Below, one piece after another: positions 10,640 to 21,400 of a stretch of DNA of 64,000 bases. This DNA is from Spirodela intermedia (lineage: Eukaryota; Streptophyta; Magnoliopsida; Alismatales; Araceae): NCBI GenBank assembly GCA_902729315.2, contig LR746277.1:935001-999000 (forward strand), read 5' to 3'. How positions within the stretch are numbered: the first letter of the stretch is position 1; each line of letters begins with the position of its first letter. The notes beneath the pieces were generated by a model. The model made no database searches. It was not told the origin of the DNA and was given only the letters and a program-made list of their open reading frames with translations. Position numbers and translations under genes: made by a program.

Positions 10640-13037
10640 GTAAAGAAAGAAGGGGAGTGAAGTCTCGCCTTTTCCTTCGACGTGCCTCTGTCTCTCTTTC
10701 TTGCCCATGCTCGGGGCAGCTACTTCCATCTTCCCCCTCTTTTGAGGAGGGAAGCTGGTGCAGGTGGTAAATTATTCTCTGCGGGGAGAGCAGATGGCGC
10801 AGGTTGGTGATGGGCCTGCAGAGAGGGAGCAGGAGGGCACACGGGAGGGATGTGATTTGACCTCCACGACGTGACGGTGATGGTGAGTTTCAAGCAACCG
10901 GGTGGGAGAGGAAAGGGGTGGAGGAGAAGTCAAGGATGATTTTATCGTCCGCGAGAGCTCCGGAGTTGAAGAAAGTACGAGCGAAGGCCTCGCTAGTCCA
11001 CGGAAGTAGGTGGAGACGACAAGCCTTTCACCGTAAACATCTAAAAGAAACCCTACATTTGAGACCATCTTTCAACTGGATCTTCCCTGCTTTCTAGACT
11101 CTTCTCTGTGCTAATGGGAGTTGTGCGCAAACTAAGTCCATAATTCATGGCTCTCCTTCCGGCCTTTTCTCCAAAACCCAGTATATTTGTCAGATCTGAA
11201 GCACTTTGTCTTTGTCAGATCCGAAACCAACGAGCTATCCGGGAGAAGGGGAAGGTTCCCACGAAGAACAATAAGATAGTACTCCACTCATAAGAGAGGG
11301 AGAGAGAGAGAGAGAGAGAGAGAAGATCATTTTGGGCACATCACCGTTGAGTGGAAATCCTAATTGAAAAACATCAATAATGATCATCCATGAAGGGCAC
11401 CACCAATGAAGCTCCATGCAGGTATACCATTATGGGTCAAAAGCTTCTGCCCGTTTATAACCTCAAGTCCGTGGCAAGCTCCTTGCTGAAAAGCCGGAGA
11501 ATCGGGAAAGTTTGATACACTCGATATCACTTATCTACTCAGCGAAATTGCTGATGTGAACGTAGTTGGATTCATTAAATGGCTCCTTGATTCACCACGA
11601 TTCTTCTTTTAGGATAGCCTTCTCTATCCCGTCTCATCCAGTGAGGATCGATATTTAGCTGTCCATATGGTAAATTCTTCATGAACCTGGGATTATCGTT
11701 CGATTCGCTAGGTGTATGAGGTCAGACGTAGGCCTGTGCTGGCAAGAAATGTCCGGATATAGACATAGACATAGACCGGGCAGCTAAGATGCACTCGATA
11801 CTTATGTGTCTTCTTGCAGCCATGATTTCACTCAAGACGTCCGAAAAATATGGATCTGCGCTCCAACAAGAGGGAGCAAAGGAACGGGCGACACCTAAAT
11901 TTTCTTGTCCCTACTTGGGAATGGAGATGCAAACGATGAATAGTATTTGACCACGGATACGCAACTCTGAATTACTGGCTCTAGGCAAGAGCTAGATGCT
12001 CCATAATTCATTAACTTTATAAAGAGAGGACTGGCAATCGGCTGCAGATGAGAGACTACAAGTGGGAGATTCATGCATCTACTGCCTAAAATATCTCCAA
12101 TTTTCATGGTGAAAGAGTAAAAACTAGCATGTTATCCATTGCCTATCGTAGCGAGTTTTGGGATAACCCTAAATGTGAACAATAGGCGTAGCTCTGTACT
12201 AAACCCTAATCCTAGGGTATTGGCTAGGAGACTAGCAGAAGAAGTGAGGAAGATAATGGTGGTGACCCAAGATTTCTGTTTTGCAGATTTTTTCCACAAA
12301 TAAAAAATCCAAAATTGAGAGCCTAGGGATGAACATTTAGACAGCCACGTTGGCAACTCTCCGTAGAAATCTTTCTCTCATGATCTAGTTGTGCAATAAA
12401 GAAAATTCAAGGTCCATTAAAACATACCCTCTTGGAGAAGTTCTCAATATCACCTGGATTAATGGGTTAATTAAAGATAAATGAATTAATTTAGCAAATT
12501 GGCATGTCTTCTTGCAGCTAACACTATCATTAATCACTTGATGAGGGTCTTCCCATTAAATTCATCATGAAGCCAATGCCATAAAATGATTAGACGTTGT
12601 AAAACATTATTTTCCGTGAAAGATTTGTACCATAAAGTAGAGGAAACATGATTGGGAGGCAGTGACTAAATTCTAATGCCATGTAATTGCCATATTATTG
12701 AAACACCTTGTTCATTTATAATTTTTCTCTATTTTTTATATTTTCGATTAGTATCATCACCAACTTCCAGTAAAATAACATGAATTTATAATATTTATTC
12801 TGTATAGTTTTATGATTATTTACTCATAAAATTTGACCTCCCCGTTTGATATAATTCATCCCTCTAAAGACAAATATGAATAAAAAAAACTTCCTCAGCC
12901 AAACAATGCACCACCTTCTACAGCTGTTGCTTTGGAAGCCCTGTTCACATATGACCAAGAATCTGTTGTTTTCAATAAAGGCTTCACAAAAGAGTACAAG
13001 GAATGCAAGGTTGTGCCATGTTACTACTACTTACGTT

Positions 13038-13068
<31 letters not shown>

Positions 13069-13298
13069 TCACTCCACACAATCTCACAATCTACCTATCA
13101 CGTTAAGCGGGTGCCGTTAATGAGTGGCCGGGATCCAATGGGGGAGGGCCACCCGGCGTTGTGTTAGGAATTGTGCGGATGAAATGAAACCATCACTGAC
13201 ACTTTACGGCCGCCGAATAAAAAATAGTTGCGCCCCGCAGTGAACAGCCTGTGCACCGGACACATGACTCACATCCCCAATGCCCACCACCCTCAACC
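10638..13298. other. Intergenic, nothing recognised
   Basis: GC-rich at the left and AT-rich after 12.4 kb. A GA tract lies near 11297-11322, and a telo-box sequence (ACCCTAA context) lies near 12201. Open frames on the minus strand (10772-11068, 11895-12107, 12132-12356) have no recognisable product. Confidence 0.4.
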
Positions 13299-13493
13299 GA
13301 CCATCACCTCTCTCTCTCTGTCTCTCTCTCTCTCTCTGGCCATCCTTTCGATCTTCCTCACGTTGTGGTCCGAGATCGTGTGACGGCATTCTTAGCTCGC
13401 GCATGTGTTGCAGGGGTCATTAGCTCTTTACTCCTCATCATGGGATCTGGCCCCGTGTGCTTGTCGTAAAGACTTTCACGAAGCCGATAACGT

Positions 13494-13528
<35 letters not shown>

Positions 13529-13747
13529 TCTCTCCTTCTCCCTCAATTGATGCCGTCGATGGCGTGCCCACAAGAAAAGCTGCGGCAATGCTCAGTGAGG
13601 GCTTCTCAAGGGCCTCCGCCGCGGTGGCCGGCTCCACCTTCACGTGCCCGTTGTCGATTTCCCTGGCTGTCCCGAAGAAGATCCAGGCTCAGACCAGCCC
13701 ATACAATCTCATACCTACCTGCACCATTCAGGGAGATCCCGGGATGT

Positions 13748-13783
<36 letters not shown>

Positions 13784-13906
13784 TAGAGAGAGGATTAAAA
13801 TGGTGAGGACCAGGAACTAGGTTGACTTCATCTAACCGTGAACATCCCCAGTGGTCATTTACTAGTATGAACAGCCATGAGAAAGGTTTAATATACTAGA
13901 AACCGA

Positions 13907-14246
13907 TAGCAAGGTCTTAAAGATATGGTCAATCATCGGAAATGATGCAAAATCCACCCCATTTTTTCTGTCTCGTGCCAGGCATAGAGGGGGAAGAGAG
14001 GGAGAGAGAGAGAGAGAGAGAGTAAAAACTGAAATGTTCTTGAGCTATGTCAACTTTCGGAAATGATGCACAATCCACCCCATTTGTTGTCTCGTGCCAG
14101 GCATAGAGAGAGAGAGAGAGAGAGAGAGAGTAGAAACTTGAATTAAGTTCTTAATGTATGGTCAACTTTCTGAAATGATGCACAATTCTCCCCATTTCTT
14201 CTTTGTATCATGCTAAGCGTAGAGAGAGAGAGAGAGAGAGAGAGAT
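13907..14246. repeat. Three-copy tandem repeat, each unit ending in a GA tract
   Basis: The motif GAAATGATGC recurs at 13939, 14060 and 14172 (spacing 121 and 112 bp). In each unit it is preceded by a TATGGTCAA-like segment and followed by a CCCATTT..TC..TGCYARGC segment that runs into (GA)n. The microsatellite is therefore part of the larger repeat unit. Confidence 0.85.
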
Positions 14247-14510
14247 ACTGGAACTGTGCATCTTGTGATTGAAACGTGCTTTATATACAGTTTAGTGATT
14301 GATTTGATTACCGCTGGTAATTTATGGTTCGTATGCGGAAAGACAATAACAAACGCCATTATTGACTTGTCCATGGTCAGGCAGGAAGGGAGATAGAGAG
14401 GAAATGGAGGGAAGGACGTGGGGGGAGAAAAAGAGAGCGGACAGAGAGAGAGAGAGAGAGAGAGAAAGAGGGACGAGTGGGGAGGAGGGGAGAGAGAGAG
14501 AGAGAGAGAG

Positions 14511-14551
14511 GGAAGGAGGGAGAGATAAGAAGAGGAACGAGGGGGCAGACG

Positions 14552-14598
<47 letters not shown>

Positions 14599-14633
14599 AG
14601 GGAGAGATAAGAAGAGGAACGAGGGGGCAGACG

Positions 14634-14675
<42 letters not shown>
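14511..14675. repeat. Two-copy 82-bp repeat with internal GATA and GA tracts
   Basis: AAGAAGAGGAACGAGG occurs at 14527 and 14609. Both copies continue through GGGGCAGACGGATAGATAGA into a (GA)n tract, and they are almost identical, which suggests a recent duplication. Confidence 0.85.
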
Positions 14676-14679
<4 letters not shown>

Positions 14680-15168
14680 TGGTGGGGGTGGACTAGGGTT
14701 TGCGTTGGGGAAGCATAGTCGCACGAGAACAGGAGCGGCAGAGAGAGAGGGAGATGATGTTGCTGAGAATCGTCCTCGGCTTCCTCAGACGACCTGCATG
14801 AGGGGTGCACACGCTGCAGCATCACTGTTCACCACGCACACTAGTAGTACACAGAGAGTCACAGAGAGAGAAAATGAATCAGAGGGAGATCCAGATGAAA
14901 ACAAGCGGAGGAGAGAGAGAGACAGTAAGATAGATCAAGTGGCTGATAGCTGGGAGGACGGCCAGAGAGAGAGAGAAAGCGAACGAGACATAGATCATAG
15001 CGAGAGAGAGAGAGAGAGAGTCATCTGCATCTTTAGTGATTTGAGTTAGGTCTTCATAGGCAGCAATAAATGTTATCGTGAACTGGCGGTATCCCTCCTG
15101 TCCCTTCCCCCCATTCCCCTCCTCCGGTAGTCTATGTTACCCTGTGGAACCCAGCCTCACCCTCAAGG

Positions 15169-15171
<3 letters not shown>

Positions 15172-15245
<74 letters not shown>
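15172..15245. repeat. Longest CT tract in the window
   Basis: About 36 uninterrupted CT units. A complementary (GA)n tract follows at 15327-15353, so a transcript of either strand could fold the two together. Confidence 0.95.
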
Positions 15246-15248
<3 letters not shown>

Positions 15249-15322
15249 CCCCATCTGTAACAGCAGAAACGTGGGCGGAGAATACTGTGGAGGACCATTT
15301 CCAGCCATCTCTGCTCATGACT

Positions 15323-15355
<33 letters not shown>

Positions 15356-15550
15356 GTGGGGGGAACGGACGGGCGCGCCTTCGCCGCAGACTGCAACTGT
15401 CGGGGAAGCGGCTGAGGAGATAGACTCTCTCTCTCTCTCGCAGGCAGAGAAAACCGAGCAGCGGCCGCCCGTCCAAGGAGGGAATGAGACCATGCAGCCT
15501 TCTCCCTCTGCCCTCCTCAGTCTTCTCTGCCTATGTCCATACTGTAAGAC

Positions 15551-15596
<46 letters not shown>

Positions 15597-15922
15597 ACCG
15601 TGGGGAGCTGGAGCTAGGAAATACTAAAGTATCTCAATAAAATAAAGATATAAAACCATTTCCTAACTAGACACAAAACAAAATCTCACTCTAGAAACAG
15701 AGTTCTGATTACTAAAGCTCTCTGCCAGTGAGGGTGGCGTCAACAGAGCGGGCCGGCCCAAAACGAGTACATACTTCAAAGAAAATAAATAATCCCGCAT
15801 CAAATAAAGGCATTATTAATTCAAACTAAATGGGCTCTCAAAGTGGTGATGAATAGAAAAAATATTATTTTTGTAATAATAATCATGTGATTATAAAGAT
15901 AAGACGACCCAAGCAACCGCAG

Positions 15923-16664
15923 ATTAATTTGAAGTCGATCAAGAATTTATCTTAATACTCCGATTTACATATTGGATAGGTTTCTTAACAATAATAAGTA
16001 ATATGTTTAATCGTGTCAGTAATAATACAGCATTGATCATTAGAATGGTAAACTCATACGACTATCAACTAACTAATTAATTTCGACCAATAATTTATTT
16101 TAATACTCCATTTTACATGTTGGGTAGATTTCTTAAGAGTAATAAGTAATATATTTAATCATGTCAATAATAATCCGGCATTGATCATTAGAAAAACAAA
16201 CTCATCGGCTATCAATTCACTAATTAATTTCGATCAAAAGAATTTATTTTAATACTCCGATTTACATGTTGGATAGATTTCTTAACAATAATAAGTAATA
16301 TATTTAATCGTGTCAATAATAATCCAGCATTGATCATTAGAAAAATAAAATCATACGACTATCAACAAACTAATTATTTCGATCGAGAATTTATTTTAAT
16401 ACTCCGATTTACATGTTGGGTAGATTTCTAAATAGTAATAAGTAATATATTTAATCGTATCAATAATAATCCGGCATTGATCATTAGAAAAACAAACTCA
16501 TACAACTATCAATTGACTAATTAATTTGGATCAAGAATTTATTTTTTACATTTTGGTAGATTTCTTAAGAGTAATAAGTAATACATTTAACTGTGTCAAT
16601 AATAATCTGGCATGGATCATTAGAAAAACAAACTCATATGACTATCAACTGACTAATTAATTAA
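15923..16664. repeat. AT-rich tandem satellite, five copies of about 148 bp
   Basis: The anchor TACTCC occurs at 15956, 16104, 16253 and 16400 (periods 148, 149 and 147). A fifth copy with a deletion of about 10 bp over the anchor follows, with TTTACA at 16545. Each unit reads through TTTACATGTTGGGTAGATTTC, AATAATAAGTAATAT, a CAATAATAATCCGGCATTGA segment (written here in parts), ATCATTAGAAAAA and ACTATCAACTGACTAATTAA. Copies differ by scattered substitutions and small indels. The array ends about 95 bp from the OST4 stop codon. Confidence 0.95.
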
Positions 16665-16759
16665 TGTTGAGCTACATGGCACAATATGTTCTAATATTCA
16701 GATTATTAAAAAATAAAAATACTAAATCGTTCCCACAATATTCATCAGAGTAGTCGCAT

Positions 16760-16873
16760 CTAATTCCCTTCGTACCTTGGATCAGCCGTCACATAGTGGT
16801 AGGCAATGACCAGGATGAAGATGATCATGCCCAGGAAATTAGTGAGGAATCCCAAGTCCTGATCATCAATCAT
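16760..16873 (-). CDS. OST4: Oligosaccharyltransferase subunit OST4 (37 residues)
   Basis: This encodes a 37-residue single-pass membrane protein that begins [15 protein letters not shown] and ends ADPRYEGN, very close to plant OST4A/B as I recall them. OST4 is the smallest subunit of the ER oligosaccharyltransferase that transfers glycan to Asn during N-glycosylation, where it helps hold the STT3-containing core together. Residues about 9-30 form one hydrophobic helix ([13 protein letters not shown]) flanked by an acidic N-terminus and a short polar tail, which is the family's usual length and layout. The minus-strand ATG at 16873 follows directly on TGTAG after a T-rich run, so a 3' splice site probably abuts the start codon and the 5' UTR lies in an upstream exon, perhaps the one ending at 20595. 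The stop is TAG at 16762-16760. The coding sequence is intact and its GC content is higher than that of the flanking AT-rich DNA. Confidence 0.93.
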   Translation of the reverse strand: MIDDQDLGFLTNFLGMIIFILVIAYHYVTADPRYEGN

Positions 16874-17141
16874 CTACAAAAAAAACCAAATGAATCAACT
16901 AACTAATATTTTAATTAATACATTATGCGAAAGAACATCAGTCTGGGCCTACTAACTGATATTTTCTTTCATGATATATGTGTTTCCGAAGAAAAAGGGA
17001 CACAGGAAAACGAATCAACTACATGCTGCAGAAATTTGATAGCTACCGATATGTCGGGTCAATGCAGTCAACGGGGAAAAATTAAAACATTCGGGTCCCC
17101 ATCCTGCAAGATGTAAATTCCCAATTAAGGGAAAATGGAAT

Positions 17142-17143
<2 letters not shown>

Positions 17144-17177
<34 letters not shown>
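17144..17177. repeat. (GA)n microsatellite
   Basis: A pure GA tract of about 33 bp upstream of OST4, probably within its 5' intron. A second short GA tract lies near 17600-17622. Confidence 0.9.
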
Positions 17178-17181
<4 letters not shown>

Positions 17182-20100
17182 CCTGTGGAAAACATGAAAT
17201 TTTCTAGACTTGATTTTTACCCTTGGAAGACTGGAACAAATTCTGATGATAAAAAATATTCGAAGATATTCATAATTGTAGCATCCATATGTTCGTTAGA
17301 CATATTTTATAACAACTGTGAGAGGTTAATACATGAGAAGTCAGCAAGAAGAGGAGCTTCCATCACGAAGACAATCAAAAGTCACCATGCGTTGACTTCA
17401 AATCACATAAGAGGTCAACCCTTGATGATATAGGAGGTAAAAAATCGAACAAAATTATGATATGATTGTCGTGTAAAATATCATGCTCATCATTCAATAC
17501 TCGTATTATCTAATTGAGCATTACCCGACTATGAAATATTTAAATATTATCATATCAAAAGAAATAAGTATAGAAATGGAAAGAAATGGCAAGAAAAGAA
17601 AGAGAGAGAGAGAGAGAGAGAGGGAGAGCGATCTTAGAATCGTTTTGGGTATTGACACTGAAACCAAGGCTCTGATGAAAGATGATTGAAAGAAAACGAT
17701 CAGAGAAGTCATTTCAGAAATTAATGAATACGGCGGCCCATAACTTTCCCCAAATATTACCCAATAGAATAATCAGTAACTTTAAAGAAAGTATATTTTT
17801 AATGAAGTCGAAAGTCGTTAAAAATCGAATTGGGTCAACTCAAGTCACCGGAAGAGACATTTAGCCTGATTATAACATACAAAAATCCATTTTTGGCAAC
17901 CATGAGAATATACGATTAACGGAGCCCTCACAGTACTCTGCAACCCTCAGACAAAAAATTCAATAAATAAAAGATAAAAAAGAGCCATCTATTTCAAATA
18001 TGAACGCTATTCTTCTCAGGAACGGCAAATAAAAAGGAAGAATATATGAATATAGCCAAAAAAAAATCAATGTTTAAGGTGCATGTTCCCGGCCACAGGT
18101 AGCAAAATTAGTGAAAAACTAGATGATGTCAGTTTTTCTCTCTGTTTTCCACCGTCAATGCAGTTCACTGCTCAACTGAATGGACCAAATGGCTCAGTAA
18201 AGTCCCCATTCACTGCTCCGCTCATCTGTTTCATACTCTGGATACTTCCATCCAGTCCATCTTTTCCAGAAAGAGCAATACGTTGAAATATCTGCGATTG
18301 AAATCGAACCTCAACTGCTTTGAACAGCAGTTTCCAAGCAACTTCTCTTAAGAATGAGGCATAATGATTTTTTACAAAAGAATTTGACCGAAAATCACTT
18401 CTGCAATGCATTCTCAGGGTCTGTTTTCTAAGTCATCAAAACTCTGGGATATCTAGGCCTTCGAAGTATTTCCCCTCTGAGGGAGAGCATTCCCTGTTCC
18501 CTATCTTGAGCTATGATTTCAGTCTAAGAACAGAGAAGAACACTTCAGACCAGATCGACCGTCAACTAGCCGACAGGACCTTTGCTTCCACTTACTTGGG
18601 CCATTGATCTCAGACTATGAACGATCCTTGATATAAAGGCGAAGATCAGAATTAAAATACGAAGTTTGAACATTTATACCTCAGAATACTAAGCAACAAA
18701 CGAATTCTATTCAGGAAAAGATTCGTTCCTATAATTTATAACACACAGAATTTAACTTTTAGCGTCGTCCCTTCCTTCAGAATGACGAATATTCTTTGAA
18801 CATATTCGCTACAACCCAGTGTCATCAGCAGACTAAAAATGTAATCGTCTCATATTGTTTTCTGATCTCCTCGATCAGACCAAAACGAACTCCAATGGTA
18901 CGTTATCTACTAATATTTATGGAGAAATGAAATCAAAATTTTATTGGACCATTTTCGTCTAAAACCCACTCTAATAAAGGCTCTTCTGATGCAGTTCCGA
19001 CTTATTATAGCTCATTCTCCTTTAAAATAAAGTTTTAATGCCAAGAATTTCCTGATTCTCTTCTTTTAATAGGGAATATAATCATCGGTCATGCAATACA
19101 TCCAAAACTAACTTGCCATAATGTACTGTCCCTGTGAGTAATTATCATGATTAACGCCTTCCTAGTTACCTTTTAGCATTTTAGTAAGCCTGTTGACCTG
19201 AATCATGTTGGTTCCGACTTCTATCCTGGAGATAAGTGATTAAACACCATAAGTGTTAATTAAACAGGCAGAAGGACCCATCTTCAAGAATCCTTGGACT
19301 CAACAGAGAATTTTCTTCAACTTATTCCGGTACTTTAGGTCCAGATGCACCCCAAATCAATCTAGCCTGGATGCTTTCTTTCCCTACATGCTGATGATTG
19401 TTTCTTTAGCTTAACCTTCAGAGAACAGTGCAACCAGCATTTTGACATGATTATCATATACAAGGCATTCCAAGGATACCTTTGTATAGTTGATGTCATG
19501 ACAACTTTCTTATCATTGAGTCAATGAAAGATATCCTCTTGCATCTGTCACCCCAAAGTTTCATCTTCTTTGGCCCATATCCTGCAGAAGGTACAATACA
19601 TCCCCATATAACCTTTTATCCAATGCGTCTTTAGACCCATCTCTAACATGAAATATCTTCAATGTTATCTTCTTTCCACCAAGAACATTATGGAAAAATC
19701 CTAGATTTTATGTCCTTCCGTTCATAGTTATTTAATTCTTTGAATCCATTTTTATATTTTTATTGAATTACTCGCAAGACTAAGTAACTCGAATACTTCA
19801 TAGATGATAGACCATTTCCCTCTTTACTATAAAGAAACTTCTTCTGGAATACTCTGCAAACTTGTTGCTTCAGCACCAATATTGTGCCATCTCTTCTGAA
19901 ACTTTTCTGGCCCTTTCCCAAATTTTATGATGCATGTCAGGTAGGCCAAGTGGCTCTTTAGCAATTTATCTCAACATTTATTATATCTACATAATCCAAG
20001 TATTAATTTTCTCTTTCAGATTTAAAAAGGCTAAATTTGGCCAATGTGCCATTAACCTCGCAATCATGGAAATATTTGATGGCATTCAGCTAAGTTACGT

Positions 20101-20594
20101 ATGAATCAGACTGCAAGGCTCAATCAGGCATGAAGGATCTGAATAGTAACAGATGAGATACATCCTCAAAACTTTGCATTTGCCAGCTTCAGAGTGTCTC
20201 GAGAAGTGTTATCCTCGTAGTTCTAAAGTTCGACGAACTGACCCGGAATTCATACCTGAATCCGTTTCAATGGATCCTGCCGCACTTGTAGGCGAACGAA
20301 CAACCTTTTAGAATGAGGCATTCCCTTTTTTCCAGTAAGGCATTCACTTCTCTCCAATAGTCAAAATATAATTCACCATTGAAAATGTATACTCCACATC
20401 ATTTTTCTAGTACAACCCCTACACATACACGAACACCAAGCATAACTCCTCCGTACCCGTTCACATATGGCCACCCGCATACGACTAGAGAAATATGGTT
20501 TCTCAGACAAGTCTTATAAGACATTTCAACCATTTAACTTACCGATTGATGAAAAAAAAAAGCCATAAGGTTCCCATCCTGATATGGCAGGTAC
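17178..20594. other. No recognisable gene; possible 5' intron of OST4
   Basis: This is AT-rich DNA without a supported coding exon. Open frames such as 18172-18411 (minus) and 17483-17689 (plus) match no family I know. If the leader exon at 20595 joins the acceptor at 16874, the whole stretch is one intron of about 3.7 kb, similar in size to the longest intron of the EREX-like gene in this window. Confidence 0.4.
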
Positions 20595-20960
20595 CTGAGT
20601 TAAGAGAATTTCACTGAAAACTTCCCCCCAATGCAGCATCCGTCAGCGTGCACAAATGCACTGACAGTTTGACCACGATCCAAAAGACAGGACGGGATCG
20701 CACTTAACGAGATAGGGAAAAAGGAATCCAAAGATCAAAAAAGATAAAACTTCCAACAAGATCCCTAAAACTAGCGCAACAAAGACAGATCGAGAATCCG
20801 TGCACGAGACCATATCCAAAAGGAACCCCGACGCCCTACGGAGAAGAACACCCCTAATCACGCCGCAGGAAGAGACGGCGAGATCAGAAAGTCCAAAGGA
20901 AGGCGAACACAAGCTGGAGCGGACACGAACCTTCAAAATCGGGGAATTCCTGAGAGGAGC
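20595..20960 (-). other. Candidate 5' leader exon (minus strand), possibly of OST4
   Basis: On the minus strand a GC-richer segment ends in a good splice donor, CTCAG|GTACCTG, after 20595. It contains an ATG-started frame of about 56 codons beginning at 20813 (MVSCTDSRSV, then a hydrophobic run FVALVLGILLEVLSFLIFGF) that stops 5' of the donor. The position, donor and moderate GC fit a 5' UTR exon for the OST4 gene downstream on the same strand, with the frame as an upstream ORF, but a separate small membrane protein gene cannot be excluded. Confidence 0.35.
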
Positions 20961-21037
20961 CTCAGCCGGAGACCACGATCAACTCCCCGCGCAGAGCGAA
21001 GCACTGACTGACTGCCCAGATATCATTTTACTGGGGC

Positions 21038-21395
21038 ATAAAATTGACCAGAAACCAAAGACTCAGGCCCATTTACTTCTGGTCTTGGCCCTCCAAATTT
21101 AGCCAAATAATTTAATTTAAAAAGATATATGTGGGACCTACAATGCAAATCTTGAATTGACCTAAAATTGACCTTCGGCCTAAAATTCACTGGAAACAGA
21201 GGCTCGGGCCCATTTTCTTCTGACCTGAAATTTAGCCAAATCTTTGTGGGACCCACACACAGTACAAATCTTGAATTGACCGTTGACCTTGGGACTAAAA
21301 TTGACCGAGAATCGAAGACTCAGGCCAATTTTTTTGTAACTTTGGGCCCATTTTATTTTGTATCTATGGGACCCACATTGCCTAATTTAGATGTC
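21038..21395. repeat. Three diverged tandem units of about 115-140 bp
   Basis: Units start near 21040, 21181 and 21295. Each contains TAAAATTSACC or a close variant, then a GACTCAGGCCCATTT-like block, AAATTTAGCCAAAT in the first two, and GTGGGACCYACA. CAAATCTTGAATTGACC links units 1-2 and 2-3. Confidence 0.85.
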
Positions 21396-21400
21396 TAATC

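Larger units (their letters stand above)
13299..15590. repeat. Cluster of GA/CT microsatellites
   Basis: Within 2.3 kb there are more than a dozen GA or CT tracts, for example near 13308-13340 (CT), 13497-13535 (CT), 13752-13780 (GA), 14000-14022, 14105-14131, 14221-14246, 14443-14465, 14560-14597, 14643-14675, 15172-15245 (CT, about 74 bp), 15327-15353 and 15555-15588 (GA). Between them lie short GC-rich segments with no supported coding content. The Ser-Leu and Arg-Glu repeat frames seen here simply read the dinucleotide repeats. Confidence 0.9.

Noticed and set aside
14322-15493. Several frames rich in Ser-Leu or Arg-Glu
   Set aside because: They are translations of CT/GA microsatellites and carry no other coding signal.
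15923-16664. Regular repeats resembling a CRISPR array
   Set aside because: Whole units are repeated without unique spacers, and the genome is a plant nucleus.
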